From the NCBI GenBank assembly GCA_016933615.1, contig JAFGAO010000057.1, forward strand, positions 1 to 41,075: a stretch of DNA of 41,075 nt, written 5' to 3'. Below are positions 6,911 through 15,384 of the stretch, one piece after another; within the stretch, counting starts at the first letter, position 1, and each line of letters opens with the position of its first letter. The notes beneath the pieces are model-generated. The model had not been told where the DNA came from. It saw only the letters and a list, made by a program, of their open reading frames with translations, and ran no database searches. Origin of the DNA: Acidobacteriota bacterium. GTDB lineage: Bacteria > Acidobacteriota > UBA6911. Made by a program: the position numbers and the translations under genes.

Positions 6911-9589
6911 CTAGAAGTCGCACTTTACACCGAAGGTTCCCCACCACGAATAGTACTCTTCCTGGACGGGCCGGTCACGCTCGCCGATATAAAGCCGCCA
7001 GGGCTCGTTGTTCAGGTTGATGAATTCCGCGAAAACGCGCCAGTTTTGGACGATTTTCTGGCTCAGGGACAGATCGATCTGGAAATGCCTGTCGATATAG
7101 ACGTCGCCTTCGGGGCCGTCCAAATCCACTTCGGACAGATAGGAAGAATGGTAGTTCATCGACAGACGGCCCGAAAAGCCGTACTTTTCGTAGCTGACGG
7201 CGAAATTGCCCAGGCTTTCCGCCTGGCCGGGAAGGCGGTTGTCGAGATCCTCACGGCCGAAAAGGTCCCCGCCGGAGTCCGCGACCGTCCAGTTGAAATA
7301 GACTCCCAGGCCGTCCATCGGAGAAGGCAGGAAACGGAAGGTGTTCTGGTATGCGAATTCCCCTCCGAGGATATGGCCTCCCCGGAGGTTCCGCGGCTCG
7401 GTCACCTCGTAGGTCCCTTCCTCGCGCTCGATTTCGGTGCGGGTCACGAAAATATTGTCGGACGTTCTTTTATAGAAAAAGCCTCCCGAAACGACTCCGA
7501 CCGAGCTGCCGAAGTAGTGTTCCCCCATCAGGTCGAAGTTCCAGGAGGAAGTCGGTTTCAGATCGGGATTGCCGCGCTCGATCTCGCCGTCTTCCTCGTT
7601 GATCAGAGTCGTGGGGACAATCCACTCAAAGTCGGGCCGCGAGTAGCTGCGCGTCATTGCCCAGCGGAGGTTCGTGTTCCTGGCGATTTCATAGCGGAAG
7701 TGGACCATGGGCAGGAAGAAGTCGTAATCCCGGGAAGCGGTGACGGGATCGATGGAAAGAATATCCCCCTCTTCGTCGAGGGTGAGTTCCTTGCTGGTGA
7801 ACTCCGCATCCACGTATTCGTAGCGCGCGCCTGCGAGTACCGTGGCTTTTTCGGTCGGCTTGAGTTCAAGCTGGCCGTAGGATGCATACGTGTTTTCCGT
7901 GCCGTCATAATCGGCGAGGTCTTCCTCCAGGTCGGCCTCGCCCTCCATGTCGGAGCGGAGGTCCCGCCCCGTCCGGTCCCCGATAAACCATGGATTGAAG
8001 GCGTAGCGGCCGTCCAGGAGGCTCCTCTTGTTGTAGCTCCCGTCCAGAAGGTCGGCCAGATAGAGATCGTCTTCCCAGTCGTACCCGGTCACGGTGTTGT
8101 CGCGCCGCTTCTTCCTGAACTTGAGTTTGGCCCCGACCTTACCCTCGCCCTGCTTGAAGAAACGGCTGAGATTGACGCCGGCCGTGGTCATTCGATCGTC
8201 GGTCCAATTGCTTTCGCTCGACAGGTCGTCGAGCAGGAACTCGTCGAGATCCTCCCCGGAAGGGTTGCTCTGGATGTTGTCGGGATCTATAAAATCCGGC
8301 GTGACGTTCGGATCGAAAGAGACGTCTTCCTGAAGGAATGTCGTATACACCGCTCTCGGTTCGTTTTCCTCGGCAAAGGAGTGGGTCACGCGCCAGTCCA
8401 GCCGGAGCAGGTCGGCAAGGCCGTGGTCGGCGCCGGCCGTAAACGAATAAATGCTTTGAGTTTCATATCGGTCCTTCAGTTCCCGCTCTATCTCATCGTC
8501 GCCGACCTTGTCCACGCGGCGCCGCCTTCGTTCGTCGTCGTCGTATTTGTTGTAAATTCCTTTGACATAAAAATAAGAACTTTCTCCGAAGGAGCGGTCG
8601 AATGAAGCCATGACGCCGAAACGTTCGCGATGAACCCGGTAATCCCTGAGCTGCAGTTCCTCCAGTTCTCCGTCGTCGTATTCGACTTCGAAGTTCTCCG
8701 ATCCGCGGTGGGTGTTGAGGTAGCTGGTGGACACCAGAAACCCCATGCGCCCGTCCCCGTTGCGGTGGGAAAAACTGCCGTTGAAAGTCTGCAATGAGTC
8801 CTCGACGATGTCGTTGTAGCCCAGCCCGGCCGTGAAAGAGGCCCGGGTTCCGGCGGTCGCCTGCTTGGTGACGAGATCCACGGTTCCGCCGATGGCGTCT
8901 CCGTCCATTTCCGGGGTGAGCGCCTTCGTGACTTCGATGGACGACAGGAGATCGGCGGGGACGACGTCCAGGGCCACATACCGGATATCGCCCTCAGGGG
9001 CAGGAATCTGCTCGCCGTTTATGGAGATGGAGGTGAAGCGCGGTTCCGTTCCGCGGACCAGGACAAAGCGGCCTTCCCCCTGGTCCCTCTGAAGGGTTAC
9101 GCCCGGTATGCGCTGGGCCGCCTCCGCGGAATTGGGATCGGGGAAACGACCGATCTGGTCGGCGCTGATGATGTTTCGGATGTTGACGGCGTTTTTCTGC
9201 TTGTTGAGCGCCCGCTCCTGGCTCTGCAGAAAAGGCTCTTCCGTAACGGTGATGGAAGTGCTGGGGCTTTGTTCGGGCGCCATCAGGATTTCCAGATCCG
9301 CGGTGCCGTCCGCGCGGACATCCACTTCGGCCGTCGTTGGGAAATACCCCAGATAGTCGACGATGATTTTTTGAGGGCCTGCGGGAACGGGGGCGACGCG
9401 GAAAGAGCCCTTGTAGTCGGTCGTGGATTCCAGCAGCGTTCCGAAAACGCGAACCCGGGCATTGGCCAGCGGGTTTTCCCCCTCGGAATCCAGAACCATC
9501 CCCTGGACGGTACCGTATTGGGCCAGGACCGGAGCGGCAAGCGCCGCCTGGCTGATCAGGGAAAATAACAGGATTCCATAAACGCGCAT
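6911..9589 (-). CDS. TonB-dependent outer-membrane receptor
   Basis: This 892-residue protein has a signal peptide at about 1-23 and a carboxypeptidase-regulatory-like beta-sandwich at about 27-105. A TonB-box-like SITVTEEP follows (112-119), then a plug domain at about 130-250 with SADQIGRFPDPNSAEAAQRI and RDQGEGRFVLVRG, and a 22-strand-type barrel ending in the aromatic terminus VKCDF. The plug signature is that of the Xanthomonas/Caulobacter-type receptor family. Such receptors import large scarce substrates across the outer membrane with energy from TonB-ExbBD. The adjacent phytase-like gene and the Pho-type box upstream suggest the cargo is phytate or another organophosphate. GGAGG precedes the ATG. 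Confidence 0.9.
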   Translation of the reverse strand: MRVYGILLFSLISQAALAAPVLAQYGTVQGMVLDSEGENPLANARVRVFGTLLESTTDYKGSFRVAPVPAGPQKIIVDYLGYFPTTAEVDVRADGTADLEILMAPEQSPSTSITVTEEPFLQSQERALNKQKNAVNIRNIISADQIGRFPDPNSAEAAQRIPGVTLQRDQGEGRFVLVRGTEPRFTSISINGEQIPAPEGDIRYVALDVVPADLLSSIEVTKALTPEMDGDAIGGTVDLVTKQATAGTRASFTAGLGYNDIVEDSLQTFNGSFSHRNGDGRMGFLVSTSYLNTHRGSENFEVEYDDGELEELQLRDYRVHRERFGVMASFDRSFGESSYFYVKGIYNKYDDDERRRRRVDKVGDDEIERELKDRYETQSIYSFTAGADHGLADLLRLDWRVTHSFAEENEPRAVYTTFLQEDVSFDPNVTPDFIDPDNIQSNPSGEDLDEFLLDDLSSESNWTDDRMTTAGVNLSRFFKQGEGKVGAKLKFRKKRRDNTVTGYDWEDDLYLADLLDGSYNKRSLLDGRYAFNPWFIGDRTGRDLRSDMEGEADLEEDLADYDGTENTYASYGQLELKPTEKATVLAGARYEYVDAEFTSKELTLDEEGDILSIDPVTASRDYDFFLPMVHFRYEIARNTNLRWAMTRSYSRPDFEWIVPTTLINEEDGEIERGNPDLKPTSSWNFDLMGEHYFGSSVGVVSGGFFYKRTSDNIFVTRTEIEREEGTYEVTEPRNLRGGHILGGEFAYQNTFRFLPSPMDGLGVYFNWTVADSGGDLFGREDLDNRLPGQAESLGNFAVSYEKYGFSGRLSMNYHSSYLSEVDLDGPEGDVYIDRHFQIDLSLSQKIVQNWRVFAEFINLNNEPWRLYIGERDRPVQEEYYSWWGTFGVKCDF

Positions 9590-9654
9590 AAGAACCTCCG
9601 GGAAGAAAAATTGATTGTGTTTTCAAAGCCTTCGGACTGCGGAAATCGCGGCAC

Positions 9655-9698
9655 ATTAAACATCAGAAATGTGAAATTTGGATTAAGGTGAAATTAAT
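9655..9698 (-). promoter_or_regulatory. Candidate Pho box and -10 for the TonB receptor
   Basis: Read on the minus strand, half-sites ATTAAT (9698-9693), CTTAAT (9687-9682) and TTTCAC (9676-9671) are spaced exactly 11 bp. After a 10-nt gap comes TTTAAT (9660-9655), a good -10 hexamer. This is the same geometry as the pstS promoter. The receptor ATG at 9589 is 66 nt further on. Confidence 0.7.
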
Positions 9699-9864
9699 TA
9701 TTGATTTTGTTGAGGGTTCCCCTGGAAGGGAAGAGACCCGGCCGAAATCATAAGAAGCGATCGGAGCCGGATATAATATAAAAAATGGGATGCCGGGAGA
9801 GGGGTACTGGTTGCGGTGGAAGCAGGCGCAACCCTCAGTCCCGCCTCCCCCAAAAGAAATAGAA

Positions 9865-9918
9865 AAGATGATGGCGGATGCAGCTAAATTTTTCGAAGAG
9901 AGCGTTTCCGGTGTTCGA
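9865..9918 (+). repeat. Direct repeat, copy 2 (right of phytase/TonB-receptor pair)
   Basis: This is the partner of 5531-5582. Part of it codes on the minus strand for the last residues of the PHP protein (HRKRSLRKI then stop). The equivalent minus-strand frame in copy 1 reads LRKRSFRKL then stop, so copy 1 may be a relic of a PHP-gene 3' end. Similarity also extends about 20 nt past the stop codon, which argues for DNA duplication rather than protein constraint alone. Confidence 0.6.
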
Positions 9919-10696
9919 AGCAAGCAGTCTCGCCGTATCCGGCCGTCCGGGCCAATTCGCGCGCCCGGGAAAAATAGCGATCGATGCTATCCTTCTCGTG
10001 CGCGTCCGCACTGATGACGAGCGGAATACCGCGCCGTTTCGCCTCCCGAAGATAAAACAGCGACGGGTAAGCTTCCCGAGCGGGTTTATCCCAGCCGGAA
10101 GTGTTTATTTCAATGGCCGCGCCCGAGCGAACAATGGCGTCCAGGGTTTTTAGAGCTTCCGCGGTCAAATCGGAGGATGGATAGCATGCGAATTTTTTGG
10201 GGAGATCAAAGTGCCCGATGATGTCGAAAAACCCGGTCTCCGCCGCCGCACGCAACCGCTGCCAGTACAAGAGCCATATCCGGTCCCTTCGTTCCGGCGC
10301 AAGCGCCGACCAGGACCCGGAGTCGACATCGACCTGGAAACCGTCGACGCAGTGAACGGATCCGATTATGTAGTCGAATGAATACAACTGCAGCAGCGCG
10401 ACGGACGCCTCGAACGTTTCCTCGAAATAGTCCACTTCCAGGCCCAGGCGAATTTCCATATCGGGCACGGCGCATCCGGCGCGCTCCACGTCCTGCACGT
10501 AATCCCCAAGGGATTCCGGGGCGACCGCACAAACGGAACCCGAATTGTATGGGCTGAGACAAAAGTGGTCCGAAACGCCGAATTCACGGATACCGGCGCC
10601 TCGTGCGGCGCGGATCATGTCCGCCGGCGACGCGCTGCCGTCGCTCCATGTCGTGTGGTTGTGATAGCTGGCAAAGAGTGCGGCATGCTGCGACAT
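9884..10696 (-). CDS. PHP-domain phosphoesterase, histidinol-phosphatase-like
   Basis: This 270-residue PHP-family metalloenzyme has the metal-binding HNH (H12, H14) followed by SDGSASPADM, then DH at 43-44 in GVSDHF. Further motifs are the internal VHCVDGF, IGHFDLPKKF, EINTSGW and the closing SADAHEKDSIDRYF, which together complete the trinuclear site. Length and order fit histidinol-phosphate phosphatase (HisJ/HisK type). In a window without any other his gene and full of phosphate genes, a broader phosphomonoesterase role is just as likely. There is no signal peptide, so it should be cytoplasmic. Its 3' end lies in a repeat shared with 5531-5582. Confidence 0.8.
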   Translation of the reverse strand: MSQHAALFASYHNHTTWSDGSASPADMIRAARGAGIREFGVSDHFCLSPYNSGSVCAVAPESLGDYVQDVERAGCAVPDMEIRLGLEVDYFEETFEASVALLQLYSFDYIIGSVHCVDGFQVDVDSGSWSALAPERRDRIWLLYWQRLRAAAETGFFDIIGHFDLPKKFACYPSSDLTAEALKTLDAIVRSGAAIEINTSGWDKPAREAYPSLFYLREAKRRGIPLVISADAHEKDSIDRYFSRARELARTAGYGETACFEHRKRSLRKI

Positions 10697-10798
10697 ATTG
10701 GGACCCGTATCGCAAGGATTGTTCTCAAAGTCCGGATTGGCTCGATGGAATATTCACGGAACCGGGATAAACGAAGGCTCTCTTCTGAAAAGCTACTG

Positions 10799-11371
10799 TC
10801 AGAGGGTATCCGAACAGCCCGGGTTTTCCGGGCAGGCAGCGGATCGGAAGCGGCTTGCGGACCGGTTCGCATGTTCGACTACCGGTATCAGGAGATCGCA
10901 CCGGACGCGGGTTTTCCAACGGGACAGATAGAGAATTATTTCCGGATACTCACCCGAATCCCGGCAGTAGGCTCCCAATTGATCATCGGAATCTTCGCCG
11001 CCGATCCATTCCAGGCATCGATAGCCGAGATCCCGCAGAATGAACTTTGCAGGATCCGTAAATTTTGAAACCGCCTGGAAAACTATGCTGCAGTGAACCC
11101 ACCGGAGAGGCGAAAACGCGAAAAATGATTCCAGCCCCTTCATTTTCGCTTTCTCCGTGATCTCCACTTGAACGGATTCTTCGGGTTGGCTCGCCGCCAC
11201 TGCGCCCGAAAGAAACCTTTTCATCATCTGTTCGAGGTCGTTGCCTTTGCACCGGAACCCGGAAATATCGGCCGGGATCGACAACTGGACGGACGGCTTC
11301 GCATCCCGCCCGGAATTGTTCATTTCCATAACGACCTCGGACACACATACGGACAGATCTATATGTCTCAT
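10799..11371 (-). CDS. Uncharacterised 190-residue protein
   Basis: I do not recognise this family. The protein is soluble, without signal peptide or membrane helices, and has two Trp and five Cys residues. The N-terminal third (LSVCVSEVVMEMNNSGRDAK, then a VQLSIPADI strand) and the middle (FTDPAKFILRDLGYRCLEWI) look like genuine alpha/beta coding sequence. The last 30 residues are low in hydrophobicity and Ser/Arg-rich. GGTGGAG lies just before the ATG. It is 102 nt upstream of the PHP gene on the same strand, so the two may be co-transcribed. Function cannot be assigned. Confidence 0.55.
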   Translation of the reverse strand: MRHIDLSVCVSEVVMEMNNSGRDAKPSVQLSIPADISGFRCKGNDLEQMMKRFLSGAVAASQPEESVQVEITEKAKMKGLESFFAFSPLRWVHCSIVFQAVSKFTDPAKFILRDLGYRCLEWIGGEDSDDQLGAYCRDSGEYPEIILYLSRWKTRVRCDLLIPVVEHANRSASRFRSAACPENPGCSDTL

Positions 11372-11788
11372 TTCTCCACCTTGCGCCAGCCTATTGTCCT
11401 TTCATTAAAGCAATATAGCGGATGCATAAAATTTCCATGAAGGTTTTGCCTTGGACTAAAGACTCGCTCCGGTGCGCCGATGCGGGCTGGGGAGCTTCCT
11501 CGCATGCAACTGAGGATGCCCGGGCGACATCGAAACAGCCCCGCTTTTGAAAGCGGGGGTGGAAACCGGCCTCCCTTTCACCGACAGCAACGGAGAAAAC
11601 AGGGAGTTGCGGGAAATGTGAAGGGTACTTAATTCCTTTTTTATAAATTCTTATTATTTACTGAAAAGTCCGCTTCTTTCGGACCATAGAATTTTTATTA
11701 TTAACGGTATTTTCGTCTTAGCATCAAATATTCATCACAATTTTCTACTACAATTTCTCCCTATTGGTAAGCGCGACAGGAGAAAAGG
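11372..11788. other. 417-bp intergenic region with structured and AT-rich halves
   Basis: The left half (about 11440-11600) is GC-rich and holds the palindrome at 11539-11558 plus weaker complementarity such as CCTC/GAGG around 11501-11515. The right half (about 11628-11760) is AT-rich and probably contains the promoter of the PHP gene at 11789. CTTAAT (11628), TTTTAT (11639) and CTTATT (11650) are 11 bp apart but lack a suitable -10. No open frame longer than about 50 codons looks coding. Confidence 0.4.
11539..11558. repeat. Strong GC palindrome in intergenic region
   Basis: CCCCGCTT (11539-11546) and AAGCGGGG (11551-11558) form a perfect 8-bp stem with loop TTGA, flanked by GAAACAG on the left and GTGGAAACC on the right. 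No T-run follows. The shape recalls end hairpins of IS200/IS605 elements or an RNA leader, but no transposase gene is near. Confidence 0.5.
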
Positions 11789-12928
11789 ATGAAAAAATCG
11801 TCGACAGAGCACCACTCGTTCGCGGATTCCACGGCCCTTCTGAAATGCTGCCAAAGCGCCGTATCGCTTCACGGCCACACTCTGTACTCCCGGGAAAGCA
11901 TTCACTTCTTATTATCGCTTTCCGGGCGCAGCCCCACGCTTTCCCGCCTGATCGAGAGGAAGATCCTCGACCACTGGAATGAGACCGGCGAGAGGATCGA
12001 TTTCAACCGCGTTCACTGGACCCCGCCCGTTCTGCCCTCCACCCTGTTCGTCCAGGAAGCAAACCAGATCACGCAAAATCTGGGGCTGAATCCCCTGGTT
12101 TCCATCACGGACCACGATTGCACCGATGGATGCATCGAATTGAACCGGCCGGGATCCGGGCTCAAAGTCCCCGTATCCCTGGAATGGACGGTCCCCTTTG
12201 AAGGCGGACGTTTTCACATAGGAATCCACAATATTCCGGAAAACCGCGAAAAAGACTGGTCCCGGGAATTCCGCGAATACACGGAAAATCCCGTTCCAAA
12301 CCACCTCAAGGAAATTCTCGCGGGATTGAACTCCCTTCCGCAGACCCTGCTGGTACTGAACCACCCTCTCTGGGACATCGCCGATGTCGGGCAGAAGCAG
12401 CATGAGTGCATTCTCGAAAACTTCTGGAATGAATGCGGATCCCGGATCCACGCCATTGAATTCAACGGATTCCGCTCGCCCGAGGAAAACAAGAAGGTGC
12501 TGGCCATGGGCCGGGAACTGGACGTCCCCGTGGTCTCCGGGGGGGACCGCCACGGCCGGCAGGCAAACACGGTGTTGAATCTAACACGGGCCGAAACATT
12601 CTCCGATTTCGTCCGGGAGATCCGGGATCGGCGTCACAGCGCTCTTTTCACGATGCCGTCTCATCATGAACCCCTTCTGGCAAGAACCATTGAAACAGCG
12701 GAGGAGGCCATCCGCAAATATCCGAAATCCTGCGGCAATCCACGGGTATGGACGGACCGCGTATTTGTCGAAACGGAGCTTAAAGGGGTACAACCTCTTT
12801 CCACCTACTGGCGCAGCGGGGGGCCCTGGTGGCTGCGCAGCGCCATGTCCATCGTCCGGCTGATCGGATGTCCTCAAATCCGCCCCGCGCTGCGCTGGGC
12901 CCTGGCCGGAAAGGACAACACAACATGA
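11789..12928 (+). CDS. PHP-domain phosphoesterase, first gene of a glycosyltransferase operon
   Basis: This 379-residue protein carries PHP-type motifs: SLHGHTLYS (about 28-36) as the first metal site, SITDHDCTDG (about 105-114), SLEWTVPFEGGRFHIGIH (about 130-148), VLNHPLWD, FNGF and finally VVSGGDRHGR. The family cleaves phosphate esters with two or three metal ions. The first motif is HGHT rather than the common HxHT with Asp following, and the spacing is wider than in histidinol phosphatases, so this is a distinct branch. AGGAG precedes the ATG by about 7 nt. The stop overlaps the next gene (ATGA), so it is coupled to a GT4 glycosyltransferase. A substrate linked to glycolipid or glycan turnover is inferred. 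Confidence 0.75.
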   Translation: MKKSSTEHHSFADSTALLKCCQSAVSLHGHTLYSRESIHFLLSLSGRSPTLSRLIERKILDHWNETGERIDFNRVHWTPPVLPSTLFVQEANQITQNLGLNPLVSITDHDCTDGCIELNRPGSGLKVPVSLEWTVPFEGGRFHIGIHNIPENREKDWSREFREYTENPVPNHLKEILAGLNSLPQTLLVLNHPLWDIADVGQKQHECILENFWNECGSRIHAIEFNGFRSPEENKKVLAMGRELDVPVVSGGDRHGRQANTVLNLTRAETFSDFVREIRDRRHSALFTMPSHHEPLLARTIETAEEAIRKYPKSCGNPRVWTDRVFVETELKGVQPLSTYWRSGGPWWLRSAMSIVRLIGCPQIRPALRWALAGKDNTT

Positions 12929-14211
12929 GTTCCAAACCTCGGATCGCCTTTTTCACCGATTCCTACCATGACCTGAACGGGGTCTCCCGCACCAGCCGGC
13001 AGTTTGTAAAGTTCGCCGGGAAACATAGCATCCCCTTCCTGTCGGTCCGCGCGGGAGAAAAAACCGCCCGCTTTTCGGACGGATCCGTATCGATCCTGGA
13101 GCTCAAACGCTCCCGGCTCTCCATAGCGCTGGACGATGACCTCAAGTTCGATCCCGTATTGCAGCGCTACTGGCGCTTGGTGAAAACGGCCGTGGAAACG
13201 TTCCGGACGGACCTGATCCACGTCACCAGCCCGGGGGACATCGGGATTCTCGGCACCCGGATCGCAAGGAACCTGCATATTCCCTTGGTGGCCGCCTGGC
13301 AGACGAACATCCACGAATTCGCAGCCAGAAGGCTGGACAAAACGCTCGGGTTCATTCCCGCGTCGTGGCGAAAACCGGGAGTCCGCCTTGCAGAGGAACG
13401 CATTCTGGATCTGGTTCTTTTTTTTTACAAAATGGCGCGCATCATCCTGGTTCCGAACCGTGAACTCATGGACATGGTCGGGGAGCGAACGGGCAAACAC
13501 TGCTTCCTTATGCGGCGGGGCATCGACACCGAACAATTCTCGCCATCCTTCCGGAATCGGAAAAACCAGGTGTTCCGGATAGGCTATGTCGGCCGGCTGC
13601 GTCCGGAAAAGGACGTGCGCATGCTTTGGGAGCTGGAGCGGGCGCTCCTGGCCGAGGGCGCCGGCTATTTTCAGTTTCTGATCGTGGGAGACGGCAGCGA
13701 ACGCCGCTGGCTGGAGCGGAACATGTCCCATGCCGATTTCACCGGAGCTCTGACGGGGGAACCGCTTTCACGCGCCTACGCCGACATGGATGTCTTTGTT
13801 TTCCCCTCCCGCACCGACACATTCGGCAATGTCGTCCTCGAAGCGATGGCCTCGGGGCTGCCCGCCGTCGTGACGGACTGCGGAGGGCCCAAATCCATCG
13901 TTTCCGACGGAGAAACCGGATTCATCGTCTCCGACGTTCGGGGATTCTGCAGCGCCGTACTTTCTTTGATGAAAAACCCAAACCTGCGCAATCAAATGTC
14001 CCTCAACGCGCGCAGCCATGCCTGCGCCGCTTCCTGGGAAGGCATTTTCAATAATGTATTAAAGGCGTACGACACATTGTGGGATGCCCCTGCGGATATC
14101 CCTTATCGCCGCGCGCTCGGATCTTCTTCCAACGGCAATGCCGCGCGCATCCCTCCGGATATGCCGGAAGAATCGAAAAAATTATGGCCCGATACCTACC
14201 AATCCTACTGA
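12925..14211 (+). CDS. GT4-family glycosyltransferase
   Basis: This 428-residue GT-B retaining transferase has an N-terminal acceptor domain opening with IAFFTDSYHDLNGVSRTSRQ and containing HVTSPGDIGILGTRIAR and WQTNIHEFAARRL. The C-terminal nucleotide-sugar domain has GYVGRLRPEKDVRML, IVGDGSERRWLE and the EX7E block FPSRTDTFGNVVLEAMASGLP. The start at 12925 is the ATG overlapping the PHP stop; the Rossmann-like fold begins immediately after it. Close relatives by motif include lipid-modifying transferases of the SqdX/PimA type, consistent with a glycolipid product under phosphate stress. That is inference from context. Confidence 0.85.
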   Translation: MSSKPRIAFFTDSYHDLNGVSRTSRQFVKFAGKHSIPFLSVRAGEKTARFSDGSVSILELKRSRLSIALDDDLKFDPVLQRYWRLVKTAVETFRTDLIHVTSPGDIGILGTRIARNLHIPLVAAWQTNIHEFAARRLDKTLGFIPASWRKPGVRLAEERILDLVLFFYKMARIILVPNRELMDMVGERTGKHCFLMRRGIDTEQFSPSFRNRKNQVFRIGYVGRLRPEKDVRMLWELERALLAEGAGYFQFLIVGDGSERRWLERNMSHADFTGALTGEPLSRAYADMDVFVFPSRTDTFGNVVLEAMASGLPAVVTDCGGPKSIVSDGETGFIVSDVRGFCSAVLSLMKNPNLRNQMSLNARSHACAASWEGIFNNVLKAYDTLWDAPADIPYRRALGSSSNGNAARIPPDMPEESKKLWPDTYQSY

Positions 14212-15257
14212 TCGCGGTCCTTGCCGCGCTCCTCATCCCGTCGGCGCATCTCTCATCCGCGGGAAAGCTTGAAAACCCATCAGACGCCGGCGGCGCGCTT
14301 CCCGATATTCTGAATGCCGTCGCCGGCATTCGCGGGCATCCTTCCGTTTCCGCCAGATACGACTACGTTGTCACTGCCGGAGTGCGGATCCTCCTGTTCT
14401 GGTATTCGCGGGACGATGTCGGCGAAGGATACATACGGGTGGGGCATGCGGCCGGAGACGAAAACGCCGAGTTCATCCAACTCGTGATGGGATCCGATCC
14501 CGCGAAAGCCCCGCGCGGCATCAACCGGTGGGGAGCCGCGATGGAGACATTCCACGGTCGGACCCGGACCGGGTATTTTTTCGGTTTCATGAAGAAGTCC
14601 GGGGGAAATAATGTGTCGGAGATGGAAGGCGAACTGGAGCGCGAAAAGTCGGACCGGGAATTTTACTTCGAATCGATCGTTAGCCGCGCTACGGAATCCG
14701 GCATGCATTCCGTCACCGTCCCGATCCATTCATCCTTGGACCTGAGCCTGCACCAGCTGCCCGAAGCGGAAAACATGGTGCATCAAAGGATGTCCGCGAC
14801 CCGAAACCCTTCAAGATTCCTCGATAAAAATTCGATGGATTCGTGCGGCCATACCCACGGCATGCTGTTTACGCTGCGCGAGATGTCCTTATCGCTTCTC
14901 GACCGCGAAGAAGCACCCGAGGAGCGTTGCTATGCCTACAATTCAAAACCCTATCTGCTGAGCCTCAGAAAATTCAAGCCTGTTGATGAAAGACTTGTTT
15001 CCTTCAGGCGCAAAGACAGCGCGGAGAAAACGGAAGCGGCTTACAGGAACCTGATATCCGCCGATTTCCTGATCAGAAGCGCGGAAAACGGCGACGAAAC
15101 GAAATTCAGCATGCTCATCGGATCGGAAGGGAAACTCAGGGGCGTCCCGGTACAGATCCGGTACCAACCCAACTGGTGGTTCCGGGTTGTCCTGAACCTG
15201 GACCCCGAAAATATTCAATCCGAATTTCAAGAAGAGAGGCAGCCGCTTCCCGAGTAA
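14184..15257 (+). CDS. Uncharacterised secreted protein
   Basis: This 357-residue product has a clear signal peptide (MARYLPILLIAVLAALLIPS, then AHLSSA). I do not recognise the family. The mature part contains a beta-rich segment (VTAGVRILLFWYSRDDVGEGY), GRTRTGYFFGFMKKSGG, a central HTH-like CGHTHGMLFTLREM block and a C-terminal strand region ending WWFRVVLNLDPE. The start at 14184 is chosen for the signal peptide and lies 28 nt inside the preceding transferase gene; an earlier in-frame ATG at 14079 would bury the signal. Its place between two glycosyltransferase genes suggests a periplasmic or envelope role. Confidence 0.65.
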   Translation: MARYLPILLIAVLAALLIPSAHLSSAGKLENPSDAGGALPDILNAVAGIRGHPSVSARYDYVVTAGVRILLFWYSRDDVGEGYIRVGHAAGDENAEFIQLVMGSDPAKAPRGINRWGAAMETFHGRTRTGYFFGFMKKSGGNNVSEMEGELEREKSDREFYFESIVSRATESGMHSVTVPIHSSLDLSLHQLPEAENMVHQRMSATRNPSRFLDKNSMDSCGHTHGMLFTLREMSLSLLDREEAPEERCYAYNSKPYLLSLRKFKPVDERLVSFRRKDSAEKTEAAYRNLISADFLIRSAENGDETKFSMLIGSEGKLRGVPVQIRYQPNWWFRVVLNLDPENIQSEFQEERQPLPE

Positions 15258-15384
15258 TTGCCGGAATTGAACCGGCGAAGGAATCCCCGCAAGACGATTG
15301 CATGGCCTGGAATGAACGATCCGGATGCCGATCGGCGCCGCGTTTCGATTCCTTCGTTTGAAACGATCCGATCGTACTGATACC

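Noticed and set aside
6827-8605. A 592-codon plus-strand open frame opposite the TonB receptor
   Set aside because: It is antisense to a well-supported receptor gene, has no family features, and arises from the GC-rich codon bias of the real gene.
11440-11600. Known riboswitch or tRNA-like RNA in the GC-rich gap
   Set aside because: No cobalamin, TPP, SAM, FMN or glycine core motif and no cloverleaf could be matched.
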